NCBI RefSeq assembly: GCF_000276665.1
Contig: NW_004955425.1
Location: 25,228,996 to 25,292,995, forward strand
Source of the DNA: Chinchilla lanigera
Taxonomy: Eukaryota > Chordata > Mammalia > Rodentia > Chinchillidae
DNA length: 64,000 nucleotides
Direction of reading: 5' to 3'
A program made the translations under genes and the position numbers. Positions 35,870 to 48,059 of this stretch are shown one piece after another; position 1 is the first letter of the stretch, and every line of letters starts with the position of its first letter. The notes beneath the pieces are model-generated. The model worked only from the letters and a program-made list of their open reading frames with translations. It did no database searches and was not told the DNA's origin.

Positions 35870-36780
35870 AATATTTTAGCCTTTTCCCCCATTAGGTCAT
35901 GTCTCATATCTACCACCTTTTCAAGTTTTTCATCAAAGTTTAGCCTTTACCTCACATTTATTTCTGTTAAGTACCTGTCAGTGCCAAGAGAGTATGACTA
36001 GTCAGGGACTTGCCTGAGTCAGATAGTTTATAGAAGGGCCGAAAAAGCTTAGTAATCAAGACAAACAATATTTTAATGTAGCTTTTAAAAACAAAATTAA
36101 TTCATAATGAACAGAATATCAAAAAGTTTAAGATCAAACAATATGACGTGTTTGGGGAAGTGGCAGATGTGTATAGTGAAACAATGCAAACTTTATCATC
36201 TTCAGTTTAATCTGTCAAACATCCTTTTACCAAACTTTACTTCTTTTATCCTATAGACTCAGTTTCTCTTACTTTTTTTCACTTTGTTGGTATTTGAAGC
36301 TTCTGTGTTGTTCACCAACTGGTAATTGATGTTTCTTTCAGTCCCCCAGTGACTCAGACTGTTGATGATAACAGTGCCTCTCTTTTGTGCCTGTAAAAGT
36401 GTCTGCTGGAGAAAGTAGTACTTTATGAACTACTGTATGTGTCACATCTGTTTATCTAAAACTTTAATGAGGGTATTAGACACAAGATAGATTTTTAGGA
36501 AGTATTATGGAAGTCAGAGTGATTATGGAGTAAAAATTTTAAAATGTCTGGGCTACTTACAGCAGTAGACTGATTTCTTGCTTCCACATTTGGCAGTGAT
36601 GTTTTATTTCTTTCAAGAAAGTTTTCTCAGTAATCATTTATTATGCTTCTCTTTAGCGTTCTTTCCCTCCTGTTGTGATCGTCACTGTGATGTCCAGCAT
36701 GTAGTGACTCAGGAAATGTTTATATTTTTTTGCCTGGCAGAACCATGATTTGTTGGCTTAATCTCAAAAGAGAAATGGTT
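35870..36780. other. Intron 2 sequence with no recognised element
   Basis: About 0.9 kb with no recognisable repeat or exon. Confidence 0.45.
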
Positions 36781-36796
36781 CCATACACTAACCATC

Positions 36797-36962
36797 GCCG
36801 GGCGTGGTGGTGCACGCCTGTAATCCCAGCACTCGGAAGGCTGAGGCAGGAGGATCGCTGTGAGTTCAAGACCAGCCTGGGCTACAAAGTGAGCTCACGG
36901 CCAGCCTGAACTGCATAGCAAGACCCTGTCTCACAAAGACAAAAAAAAAAAAACCAAAGAAA
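36797..36962 (+). mobile_element. B1 SINE, young
   Basis: Sense full-length B1 beginning gccgggcgtggtggtgcac, little diverged. A perfect 15-bp target duplication (catacactaaccatc) occurs at 36782-36796 and 36963-36977. Confidence 0.95.
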
Positions 36963-37405
36963 CATACACTAACCATCATTGTAGACTTACACTGTTTTTG
37001 CTAAGTAAATTGATAGGAAATAAGATCTTGATATTGTTAAATGAGAAGAGAGTAAACAATGAATCCTGAAGGTATGATACGTAGTTTCTGATCAGCAAGT
37101 AGTTTATTGTGAACACTGGCCAGAGAAGATTCTCTCCTTTCTAAAGCTGAGATTGTTCATAGAAGAGGAAATTAACTGTACCCTGTCTGGTAGAAGAGGT
37201 GGTAAATGTGATGTGACCCTGTCATAATTTGAATTCATTTACTAGGGATAAAACAAGGATATAAAATACTCATTTTACGTATTCTTGAGGATAAAGCACT
37301 GAATCAAAAGTTGACACTTTCACTAGATGCTTTTACTTTTATACAGCTAGTTTCCTCTAGTGTTTTTTTTTTTTTTTTTTATATTGGTCTTACAATGTTT
37401 GTTTT

Positions 37406-37566
37406 GTTTTGTTTTGTTGTCTTTTCAAGACAGGGTCTCACTATGCAGTTCAGGTTGTCCTTTAGCTCACTTTGTAGCCCAGGCTGGCCTCAAATTCAAA
37501 AGGATCCTCCTGCCTCCACCTCCCAAGTGCTGGGATTACAGGCATGCAACACCACGCCCAGCCTGT
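37406..37566 (-). mobile_element. B1 SINE
   Basis: Antisense B1, 515 bp before exon 3. Target duplication aatgtttgtttt at 37394-37405 and 37567-37578. Confidence 0.9.
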
Positions 37567-37978
37567 AATGTTTGTTTTAATTTTGCTCTTTACTGGAAAT
37601 TTTCCTGGCTACTACTGTCAAAGACATGTAAGTGCCTAGAAGTTAATTTTAAATATTTAGGAGAAACTTTAACAGTCTTATGCCTTTTTTAAATTAAATT
37701 TCATTAAATTTAATGAAGCAAAACAATCATAATGGGAATTTTTTTACTTTTTAGTAATAAAGGGAAAAGACAGTTGATTTCCTTCCTAAATCTTATTTTA
37801 GTGTAAAAATTTATTTGGTGTTTTAAAACTTATGCTTTTGATGGTATTCCCACTCATTAAGCTAATTTAAAACACTTGATGAAAAATACTAACTGTTTTG
37901 AAATAGGTGTTCATAGTCTGTCACCTAATTTGTAGGAGCAGTGGAGTAGTGAATGAAACTTGGATTTGGTACCTATGA

Positions 37979-38236
<258 letters not shown>

Positions 38237-38819
38237 TAGTAGTTCTAATAATAACCACTTTAAAACAATCTTGATGTGTAATATATAGCTACTGAAAAAT
38301 TAGATGTGATTTGGATGGTAAAGAGTAAAGCAGTACCGGTGTAAATTTTTGAAATAATTTTATTTCTAACACTTAAGTGGCACTAAGGTATTTATTAAAA
38401 TAGTTTTCATAGTTAACTAAAACAAATATGCTCCTTTTTTATAAGATACCTTGGTGTTTATAGTTAGAATTCGCTTTAATAAATACTCTTTTCAATGATC
38501 TAGGTAAGTGGATATGGGAAAAAAACGTTAAATTGTAAAAAGGTAATGTTTGAAAGCTTTATTGTTAATACTTATAGTCAGTCAGTCATCCATAATCAGT
38601 TTGGGAAGTTTTTAGTGCATAATTTTTCAAATCATGTAAGCTTTGTGAATATGAAGCTATGTAATGATAAAGTGTTTCTTGATACAAAAATGTATAAGCC
38701 ACATTTTTATGGTTTCATTCTTGACTTCTGTTCATGATGGTAAGTAGACTTAATGACACAGATAATATAATAAATCTGCCTTATTACTAAGTCACTAGTA
38801 ACGATAAAACAAAAAACTG

Positions 38820-39020
38820 GTGAAGTTCTACAATCACCAGGCCATTACTGAGTGTGACTTCGGAGAACTTTGTGCCTTTTCATGTACTTGTCCATACTTG
38901 TTTGTGAGTTTCACAAATGTGTAGTTGAAGGATCTGCTTTATTTTAAACAACCACAAAACACACACACACTACAAAACAAGACCAACCAGTATGATCTGG
39001 GACACCATAAGCATGTTCTT
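38820..39020. other. Intron 3 sequence with short CA run
   Basis: Unclassified intron sequence with (ca)6 near 38958-38969. No gene seen. Confidence 0.4.
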
Positions 39021-39027
39021 GGTTTTT

Positions 39028-39160
39028 TCTTTTTCTTTTTCTTTTTTTTCTTCTTCTTTTTCTTTTCTTTTTTCTTTTTTTTTTTTTTTTTTTTTTTTTG
39101 GTGGTGTTGGGAATAGAATTTAGGGCCTCACACCTCCAGCACATTCTTCTTCTTTAGGTA
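39028..39160 (-). mobile_element. dID SINE remnant with T/C-rich tail
   Basis: A ~70-bp T-rich tract (ttctttttcttt type) followed by the complement of a dID body (ggtgttgggaatagaattt). The tract is probably the expanded A-tail. Confidence 0.6.
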
Positions 39161-39669
39161 TTGATCATGTTTTAGTTATTCTTCCTTGGCTTACTGATTT
39201 TGAGTTTTCTCCAGCATAAAACAAACTGACCAATAAATTTTTTTTTCCCGTTTTAGTTTTAGTTCTGTGTTGGTTTAAAACATTTTCTAAATCTTAGTTA
39301 TCTTAGTATTATTACTTCAGAAAAGAAGTCTAAAAACAAGAGAGTGGAAAGCCATTTTTATATTATTTGGGAGAAAGATGAGCCAGCAGTCCAGAATCTC
39401 AGAGTTTTGTTTTGTTTTGTTTTTAAGGGAATAAAAAATGTTTTAAAAAAACATTAAAAATGATACAGAATTTTGCCAGCCTGGAATAAAATACTGTAGT
39501 CTCTGCCGTTTGTGGCCCTGAGCATGGTAATTAACCTCTTAGTATATTTGCTCAGTTGTGAATGGTAGTACTTCTGTTCAAAGTTATAGTAAGAAATAAA
39601 CAGGATAATATACATTCTGTGGTTGAAAAATATAGTTAATGATTAAAAAATTTATTACAGAAAGTGACA

Positions 39670-40078
39670 CATTGTTACTAATCCTCTTTACACTACTCCT
39701 CCTCACTTTTTGAACACATTTATCTCATTATTCTTGCCACTTTCTGGGCATCTTTTTCATGTCTCCAGTTACACTGTCTTGGCTGCCTTAATGTCCTCAA
39801 TCAATGAAAAACTTTTACCTTTTGTGGTCATTTTGACTTTGGAGAAGAACCAGAAGTTGCATGGTGCCAGGTCCAGTAAATATGGTGAGTGAGGACACAC
39901 GGTAATGTTTTTACAAACATCACCTTTTCATTGGATGGCCCTTGATGGTAGCATTCATAAAATATTTGATCACACCTTTTAAAAACACTCATGAAAGAGG
40001 ATTTGCAGAAAGAACTGCTTTGGAGAATGGCAGGGAATGGAACAAGTGAGTGTGAAGCAAGGGGGATTAATGGCAGTG
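39670..40078 (-). pseudogene. Mariner-like element with transposase fossil, 409 bp
   Basis: The reverse strand around 39875-39900 reads SPYLLDLAPCNFWFF, then SKVKMTTKGKSFSLIEDI, the C-terminal part of a mariner transposase including the last catalytic Asp. The ends, cattgttactaatcc and ggattaatggcagtg, form imperfect inverted repeats like those of the 34878-35584 element. It is shorter because of internal deletion. Dead element. Confidence 0.75.
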
Positions 40079-40445
40079 TGTCTTTCACTATAATAATTTT
40101 TAAAAATTTAAACATTCACCATGTATTTTTTGATTACCCCTTGTATGTAAAGTTACTTACCAAAGTGACTGATAGTTATCCCTATTCGTGGCATAGTGGG
40201 AAAAGCAAAGGCTTTGGAGTCACAACTTAAATTCATGAAATTATACCATATTGTTTCTGGAAGGAGAGTTCTCCATTCAGTGAGAGTAGTTATACATAAA
40301 TAAATATAAGGAGAAAAGACCATTTTCATGTGTTTAACCAGGTCCAGCTGTCTTGTAGGATATTAATATGTAGAACTAATTTCTGTATTTTTAACTGAGA
40401 TGATCCATAAAGGGTTACTCAGTTCATTTTGATTTAAGGCTAATT

Positions 40446-41355
40446 TTTCTTTCTTTCTTTCTTTTTTTTTTTTTTTTAAATTTGAGAAATCTTTTATTAG
40501 AAGATGTCCCAGAAGGCAACAGTTTAAAATCAGGCAATCAATAATCACAATTAAATACAAAATTTCGGGTAAACTTGCCTTTTAGAATAAATCAGACCCT
40601 TGCAACCGGAGAATTCCCCAAGTTTTTTTTTCTTGTACAAAAACAGTTAACACCACTTTGCAAAAGGCATACAAAAGTACAGTATATATAAAAAAAAGAT
40701 TTCCTCCCAGCATAATACCCAGCAGCAGCTTATAAAATACAAGCTATTCAGGTGGGACATCAGTAATTTATTTCTCACCTATCCTTCCAAGACAGTTCCA
40801 GAAGTCAGCTGGCTCGTGAAAACCCTGCTCCAGAAGGTAGAATGTCTATACATCCAAAAGTTCCACTGGGGTTCTCTGAGGCTAGGAAATAACCTCAGAA
40901 AGAGAACATCATGGACAGTAGGTTGGAAGCAGCGCTTGGTTTTTCAGAGTTATGAAGAGTGTTTACCATCCACACCTCCTCCCCATTTCCAAATTCAGAG
41001 CCAGCAGGTACCTCCTGTCCTGGGCAGAGTTTTGGAGGGGCTGATCTTTCTTCCCTGCCAAGCTGAGGGGTTGCTCGTGGCTTTCCCATGATGGAGGCTA
41101 CACCTCAATTCGACTTGGAGCTGCAGAGTCCAGCTAGAGCAAAATCCATCATAGTTGCCTAAGCAGAGCTCCTGGAAGTGCCTTTGTAACCTACCAGAGG
41201 GCAAGTCCACCTTATGGAGCCCTGGATGCATCCCAAGAGCTCTCCCCAGAACCTCAGTAAGTTTTGCCTGCTTTCCTCAGTAAAGCCCATCTCAGAATTC
41301 CTTTGCAAGGTTCCCATTTTTATTTTCTCTTTTGGGTAAAGATGACCACATGAGG
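40446..41355 (-). pseudogene. Retrocopy of an unidentified mRNA 3' UTR
   Basis: A T-run with tttc units (40446-40477) is followed 15 nt later by the complement of AATAAA (tttatt at 40493-40498). That is the signature of a reverse-transcribed polyadenylated mRNA in antisense orientation. The following ~850 bp is GC-richer than its surroundings and has no long conserved frame, so it is probably 3' UTR. A possible imperfect target duplication (ggctaatttttcttt / ggcatatatttcttt) would put the other end near 41355. I do not recognise the parent gene. Confidence 0.6.
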
Positions 41356-41502
41356 CATATATTTCTTTAATATTACTGATTTTTTTTTTTGAATTGTTGA
41401 ACAGTTGGTGGGTAGAATATTTGAGTCTCAGCAGTGGAACTTATAAGCTGAGAGAACACTTTTTTTGTTGATTTTTAAGTTGTTTAAAAAGTGATTCATC
41501 TG

Positions 41503-41612
41503 GACATGGTAGTGCACATCTGTAATTCCAGCAATCCTTGGGAGGCTGAGACAGGAGAATCATTGTGAGTTTGAGGCCACATTGCACGCCAGGCAAGACA
41601 CTGCCTCAGAAA
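41503..41612 (+). mobile_element. B1 SINE, internally deleted
   Basis: Sense B1 (tggacatggtagtgcacatc) missing part of its centre, with a tail grading into GGAA/GAAA repeats. Confidence 0.75.
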
Positions 41613-41697
41613 GAGAGAGGGAGGGAGGGAAGAAGGGAAGGAAGGAAGGAAAGAAAGAAAGAAAAAGAAAGGGAGGGAAGGAAGGAAAGAAGAAAGA
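41613..41697 (+). repeat. Purine microsatellite (GGGA/GGAA/GAAA)
   Basis: About 85 bp of almost pure purine tetranucleotides growing from the A-tail of the preceding B1. Confidence 0.95.
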
Positions 41698-41734
41698 TTC
41701 AACAGCAGTGTTGCAAATACATTTGATAAGCTTT

Positions 41735-41810
41735 TCCTTTGTTTTTGTTATTTTTTATTAGTACATATTTGCATTACATAATGGTTACTTGTGGGGAGTT
41801 GATAGTTTAT
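41735..41810 (-). mobile_element. L1 3' terminal fragment
   Basis: Complement of the last bases of the shared L1 tail (gtacatatttgcattacat, tgtggggagttg). Confidence 0.55.
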
Positions 41811-41814
41811 TCAT

Positions 41815-42555
41815 AGACAAGTGAATTCGTTGTTGTTTTATTGTTAATAATTATTTAACATACAAAAGTAAAATTTGTGACATATGCCAACTAACCAACT
41901 GTGAATATTCAAGCCAAATGTGAATTCTGAAAGTAAATTGTTTAACTAGCATACAGAAACTAGCATAATTTAACTAGCACACAGAAAAGGCAAATTTAAA
42001 ATGCTACCAACAGACATAACCAACAGTTTAAACCCCTCCCCCTTCCCCCCCATAAATTAGGGAGATAAATATTTCGTGATTCATTTTTCACTACCATTAA
42101 GGAACTTAAATTTAGCAATTTTATTAAGCATATATTGTTATCTTGATCTTCAAAATTAATATTAAATTTTTAAGGCATAACAATGAAGGTAAGATCTGTT
42201 ACTTTCTTAGGATCACCAAATCCTAGTTATTATAATACTGCTTCATATGTTTTCTCTATATCATCCTGAGAAGTAATAAAGTGTTACCAGAAATTGAAAC
42301 AGATTTAGATTAAAATTAAGTACTTTTCCTGAGTCTATACTGTTAGTTGTTTGCACTTTAGGGTTTGATTTTGTGGTTTTTTTCCTAAAAATACCATTTA
42401 TAAACTATGATCATTTAAAAATAGTTCCATAAACTCACTTCTTAAAGTTAGTATGTATCATCTAAGTTTTCCTGTCATACGTATACAGTATACATATGAA
42501 CTCATCTTTCTGCGCATGGATTGCAAAAACATAATTTATTGGTTAGCATCTCAGT
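41815..42555. other. Intron 3 sequence with no recognised element
   Basis: AT-rich; a C-run near 42031-42050. No gene or classifiable repeat. Confidence 0.45.
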
Positions 42556-42559
42556 ACTG

Positions 42560-42645
42560 GATCCTGGAGTTTGGCAATCATGAACTTGAATCTACTACAT
42601 ACTAGCTATATAACCTTGACAAGTTACCAGAAAAAAGATGATACT
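42560..42645 (+). repeat. MIR fragment
   Basis: MIR 5' portion: ggatcctggagtttggc ... actagctatataaccttg. Confidence 0.6.
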
Positions 42646-43129
42646 ATGTAGTATTTGTTACCATCCTTCCAATCCCCAAACAAGTAAGCAAAATAACCCA
42701 GTCATGGTAAACCAAGAATTGGACTTCATAGTTTACCTGGGCGACCATAATGCTTGCTCAGAGTTTTCTGTTTGCAGTTACTTCTTCAGTATATTACTTG
42801 CCCTTAGGATGGCTGGACATGACACCCAGAACAGTAGACCTATCTTCTGTCTTTTTCAGTTCTGATATCATTGATGGGTCTTCATTGCTCCCCTTTTTTT
42901 TTCTCCTATTGGGCTTTTGCTGGACTGTCCCTGATGAGTATTCATAATTTTGGACATCTGGAAGAGGTTGAACATTTCTGTCCCTCCTTTTCCAGGAGGC
43001 TCTTACGTTCACATTAATACATTTCATGTTATGTGTGTTCTCCTCCATGCTTGTGTTTGCATGCTGTCTGACACGCATGCATGCAGAACAGGTCTTCTGT
43101 CTTACAGGACTTGAATGCTAATGATAGTG

Positions 43130-43385
43130 ATGATAATGATGATGAAAGTAGCTAACATTTTTGAAGATTAATGTATGCCAGATACAGTGATAAAAAATAA
43201 TACTTGATTTCACTTATTCACACATTCATATGAGATTAGCCATTATCATCCTATTTTTTCAGGTTAGGTAAGTGAGGCACAGAGAGGCTGAGTAACTTGT
43301 CTAAGGTCAAGCACTCGTTAACGAAAGAGCCAGCATTGAGGCCTTAGGTCTTTCCAACCTGAGACCCAGGACTTTTGGCCAGCAA
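43130..43385 (+). repeat. MIR SINE, nearly full length
   Basis: Good match to the MIR layout: aagtagctaacatttttg, the core ccattatcatcc, gaggcacagagaggctgag, and ttgtctaaggtcaagcac. Confidence 0.85.
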
Positions 43386-43904
43386 GTACTTCTGCCATCC
43401 TACAAGTATGTATTTATGTAAAATAAATTTTGTTGACTTAAATTACAAACTTCCTGAATTCAGTGTCCTCCTATTTTCTATATGTTCTTTATGTGTTTGG
43501 TTCAGACCATAAGCTCCTTTAAGCTCAGATATATTATAATTATTTGGCACATTAAATTTACAGTTTAAATAATTTACAGCATTGTAGAACAGATTTTATG
43601 GGAGAAATTTTGCTATTTGAAAGCTAACTTTTCAAACTTGGTGTTAGAATGATTAAAATAGACAGGCAACAGTGTTCTGTGCTCCATACAGTCGTTTTCC
43701 TCCTCAGTATTCATTCTAGAGTAACCTATTCACTTTAAGAAAAAAATCTTAACAAGGCAATTCTGTCATTTAAGTTTTTTTAGTATGTTAGAAGTTGCAT
43801 AATTTAGTGCAACATTAAGGAGTAGGCCTTGTAGAAGAAAGGTACTCCCAAGGTCATTCTTAAATTCAAATATTGTTTCAGTTTTGATTATTTTATGATA
43901 AAAG

Positions 43905-43985
43905 ATTTTATAACAGAATAATAAGAATAACAATAGTTAATGCATTGTGTATTATTATCTTCAAAGTAGTTACAGTGCAGGACAT
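43905..43985 (-). repeat. Dispersed unit, single copy (cluster 1)
   Basis: Contains caatagttaatgcattgtg then ttatcttcaaagtagttac. The complement matches 59043-59110 closely and the tandem clusters at 45.5 and 46.9 kb more loosely. Family not recognised. Confidence 0.6.
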
Positions 43986-44084
43986 AGACCAAAAAGATTC
44001 TCAAAAAGAATAAGCTAACAGATATTAACACAAAACTCTTTTCAACAAATTAAGACAAATGAGATTATATCTCATTTAAAAACC

Positions 44085-44312
44085 TTCTGCCCCGCAAAGG
44101 AAACAGCCATCAGAGTGAAGAGACCACCTACAGAACAGGAAAAATATTTTGCCAGCTATTCTTCAGAGGATTAACATCAAGAATATATAAGGAACCCAGA
44201 AAAATTAGACTCCCATAATAAAAGACCCAAATTTAAAAATGGGCAATGGAAATGCATAGACACTTTTCAGAAGTAGTACAAATGGCTAATTAATATGTGA
44301 AGAAATGTTTCA
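44085..44312 (+). mobile_element. L1 ORF2 fragment
   Basis: Sense ORF2 C-terminal region (aaacagccatcagagtgaag, gggcaatggaaatgcataga), parallel to part of the L1 at 17.6-17.8 kb. Frameshifted and short. Confidence 0.78.
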
Positions 44313-45278
44313 ATTTAATGTATAAAAATAGAAAAAAGTATACCAGACCAGTAGTTTTATTTTGAAAGATGTAGTATCATGGCTTTGTGTTGAGTCCATG
44401 AATATTCTGCATTTCTCCTTATAACTTGAGACAGTACTAAATTAATAATTTTTTAAAGATGGCTTTTTAAAAAAGTCTCTTCACCATCTTATATACTGTT
44501 TGAAATTGAATAGTGTTTGTAAAAATTCTTTGTAAATCAGAATGCATAAATGTATGGTTAAGGTTGTTTTTATTTGGGTTAAACTAACATATGCCTATGT
44601 ATCATCAAAGGGCTTCTGTAAGGTTTTTTTTTTTCCTGCATAACTAGTTGATCAAAGAAATGTGATGAACCATCTGTTGATTGTATTATTTTTGAAAGTC
44701 ATAAGCCATTCCTGGAATCTTCTGTGATTACAGTTCATGTGATACTAACTAAACATAATTTCTACTTACTGCTTACTATGAAATATACTTCCCCACCTCA
44801 TCCCTCCCCGCCAAAAAATGAAAAATGAACTAGCAGGAAGGCTTTCTTGGAACTAGCAGATGTAAGAATCATTTGAAAAAATTAAGTTTCTTGGCTGTGA
44901 TAGAGTTTATGGTGACCATGGCATCCCTTTAGTTCCATAAGGGAGCAGCTTTAGCTGGTATTAAAATTTTTGTGATTGTGGACCACACAGGATATATCCA
45001 AGATATGAGGAATTATAGAGAAATAGATATACAGTTGGGAGGAATATTCTAAATTATAATTTTTAGAGATAATTGATTTTCTGTAGTGGTAGTGTACAGA
45101 CAGTTGCTTCATAATTCATCATTTATGGATTTGTTCTTACCTCTTTGTGAAGACCTAATTCTTCTGTAAAACATCATTTATACCTTCCAAAGCAAAAAAT
45201 TACTCTTAGCCTGAGGAATTGTAAGATTTTTTTTTTTTTAAGGAGAGTAGTAAATAAGAAAAAAAAAAAAGAACAAAG

Positions 45279-45447
45279 GCCGGGCCTGGTGGTGCACGCC
45301 TGTAATCTCAGCACTTGGGAGGCTGAGGCAGGAGGATCGCTGCGAGTTCGAGACCAGTCCGGGCTAGGAAGTGAGTTCAAGGCCAACCTGAACTGCACAG
45401 AGAGACCCTGTCGCAAAAAACTAAAAAAAAAAAAAAAAAAAAAAACA
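45279..45447 (+). mobile_element. B1 SINE
   Basis: Sense full-length B1 (ggccgggcctggtggtgcac) with a ~22-A tail. Little diverged. Confidence 0.92.
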
Positions 45448-45490
45448 ATGATTATTTACCAGCATCACAAACCTAAATGAAACAAAGCAA

Positions 45491-45780
45491 GAACATTAAA
45501 AGTGATACAGGGTTTCAAGACAAAATGATAGGAATTAACAGTGGTTGTTATATTACATATTGTTATCTTCAACTACGTTGCTCAGATTATCAGATGTAAG
45601 AATGGAAGATTGTTCAAACCGTTAAAGAGAATAAAAAAATAATTTTTACATAGAACATTAGTGGTAATACAGAGCTTCGCTAGACAAGATGGTAGGAATT
45701 TACCATGGTTGTTCCACTGCATATTGTCTTCAAATTAGTTGCTCAGATTACCAGACATAAGCATGCAAAATTGGTCAGAA
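45491..45780. repeat. Dispersed unit, two tandem copies (cluster 2)
   Basis: Two units with a 162-bp period, starting gaacatta at 45491 and 45653. Each carries a gataggaatt/ggtaggaatt box, a tggttgtt box, a ttatcttcaa-type box and gctcagatta. Related to clusters at 43.9, 46.9 and 59.0 kb. Confidence 0.7.
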
Positions 45781-45869
45781 CATAAAAACTTCTAAGCATT
45801 AAGTGTTCCTTTCAATATACCATCAGACATCAGGAGTACAGTTATCCCAGCTATTCATATATAAATACA

Positions 45870-46200
45870 TTTATTTATTTATATTTATATACATATTTTG
45901 TCCTCCTCCTTTCTTTTTTCTTCTTTCCCTCATGCCAGTTGTTCCTTCCTTTGAGCAATTTGTTTCCCTTTCCCTTTCCTATCATCTATTGTACGTTTTG
46001 AGTTTTACATACTCTTTCAGGTTCCTACACCAGAGAGACAATATGATGTTTACACATGTGGGTCCGATTTATTTCACTTTTGAGTATAGTCTCTAGTTGC
46101 ATCCATTTACCTACAAAAGCCTCGAGTTTATCTTTTTTTTCTATAGCTGAGTAATACTTCATTGTATAAAAATAATGCATCTTTTTTTTATCCATTCTTA
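45870..46200 (-). mobile_element. L1 3' end
   Basis: Complement of the shared L1 tail (pyrimidine block, ccagagagacaatatgatg, gagtaatacttcattgtat). Confidence 0.7.
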
Positions 46201-46380
46201 GAGATTTCTGTATAAGGAGTTTATATAGAAAATGATATTTGAAAATAATTTCTACATTTTACTTGAAAGAACTGTGGAAAAAAAATTTTTTTGACCAAAA
46301 GATTCCCTAGTATTGTTAGATGATTGAGCCATCTAACAATACTCCAAGACTCATTTTAAAGGTCTTTTAAAAATCGTATT

Positions 46381-46450
46381 GCTAGGGATCTGATGGTATA
46401 GTTCAGTATGCTTGACTAGGCTCTGCATTCAGTTCCCCTACTACCAAAAG
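46381..46450 (+). mobile_element. ID SINE, old
   Basis: gctagggatctgatggtata then ttcagttcccctactacc, a decayed ID body with an A-rich tail. Confidence 0.55.
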
Positions 46451-46869
46451 CAAATACAAAAAATTATTTTACTATTTGCCATAATGAAATCTTTGCCTCA
46501 TGCTGATCGTTGGATCAACTTGATTGTGCTGCCCTTTTTTTTTTTTTTTAATTTTAGGAGCAGTTGCTGCTTGATAGTTTGAGTTTCTTTCATCTTAAAT
46601 TTGATATAAACTTAGGAAAGTATTTTAAAGTAGTTGTATAGCAGAATATACCTATTACTACTTAAATATTAAGCTTTCAAATATGAGTTATATGAAGACA
46701 TGGTTTGTGAGTCAGTTTAATCAAACATAATATTAGAAAAATGTCTTAATACTGTGGGACCTTTTTATATTTGTCTACTTTATAAGTTATTGCCATGTAA
46801 ACTTAGCTTTATGTTTTACTTTTTTTGATTATTTTTTTCTTTTTATTATTATTTTAAAGAGTAAAAGAA

Positions 46870-47330
46870 GGATAACATAGTAATAGGGGGGATTACCGAA
46901 CTACAGACAAAGTGGTAGGAGATTATCAATGGTTGTTTTACTGTTGTTTTATTGTTATCTACAAGATAGTTTCTCAGGAAAACAAATAGACAAATAATAG
47001 TGAGTTACAGACAAAAGTGGTAGGTTATTATCAGTGGTTGTTGTACTATACTTTGGTATCTTCAAAGTGGTTTCTAAAGAAAATAGAGCTATACATGAGT
47101 GACCAATTGAATATTCATTGACTATTCTCATTGGTTGTTGTAGGAAACACATAGTAATAAACATACATCCATTTACGAAATAGCATAGGAACAATACAAA
47201 CATTACAGAATTATGGACACATTAGTAGGAAAATATCAATGGCTGCTGTAATATATGGTGGTATCTTCAAAGTGGTTTCTCAGGAAGACAGAGATACTCA
47301 AGAAAGATCTAACAAGTAGTTACAGCCTAA
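46870..47330. repeat. Dispersed unit, three tandem copies (cluster 3)
   Basis: Three units share gtggtaggagattatcaatg-like, tggttgttgtac-like and ggtatcttcaaagtgg boxes, then a tttctcaggaa-like end. Spacing between copies is irregular (about 100 and 190 bp). It lies directly next to the retroviral protease fragment. Confidence 0.7.
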
Positions 47331-47334
47331 GGGT

Positions 47335-47600
47335 TGTGAAAAATAGCAGATTACCTCCTCACCAGTGACTCCTCTCACTGAGGTGTGATGGCTAGAAGGA
47401 TTGAAAAGAAGGACCGAGAGACTTGCACCTCTGTCTAGCAACAGGCTGTTTTCTTTTTTCTCTATACTCACGATTACCGGGGCTCCTCCATAGAGATGAC
47501 AGTCTGGCCAGAGGGAGAAGGTAGAGTATGCCCTGGGCCCCCTCATTCCTGTTAGACTAGCTGATAGGATGGGTCCGAGCTCTGGGTCCTCCGCTTCAGA
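47335..47600 (-). pseudogene. Endogenous retrovirus protease fragment
   Basis: The reverse strand encodes a degraded retroviral aspartyl protease N-terminal half. The active-site box is visible at 47422-47443 as D-R-G-A preceded by three hydrophobic residues, so the usual Thr/Ser after Asp is replaced and the enzyme would be inactive. The downstream half is lost, replaced by the dispersed tandem unit. No gag, reverse transcriptase or envelope is recognisable. The type is uncertain (class I-like). It is a relic with no coding potential. Confidence 0.6.
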
Positions 47601-48059
47601 GGTTAGCTTTATATTTTAATCTAGTTTAATTGGCAAATGTTTAAGAATGCAAATACAACTTTTTAAACTATAAGTTTTAGTGTATACTTGATACAGGTAA
47701 TTTAATAAGTGTTATTGAAGCCACTTATCCATTAACTGTATCATATCATGACAGAGGACAAAAGACAAAATGTAATTTTTTTCTACTTGCATTCAGGAGC
47801 TTTGCATTGTGAGGGAATGGCAAATTAGTTGCTGCCAGAATAGCCAGAGCTCCCTACTTTCAGATAAGGTGTAGAAAAATCAATACATAATAAATATATG
47901 AATAGTTACTTTGTACCATCAATCATATCAGAAGCATAAATTTAAACCTCAGTGATAAATACCCAATACACCCACCAAAATACTTTACAAATAGCTTAAT
48001 ACCAAGTGTTGATGAGAATGTGAAACAACAGGTAATAGTATGCACTGCTGCAGTTGCAG

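Noticed and set aside
43130..43385. Conserved-looking block that might be an extra exon
   Set aside because: It matches MIR along its length and has no open frame with splice borders.
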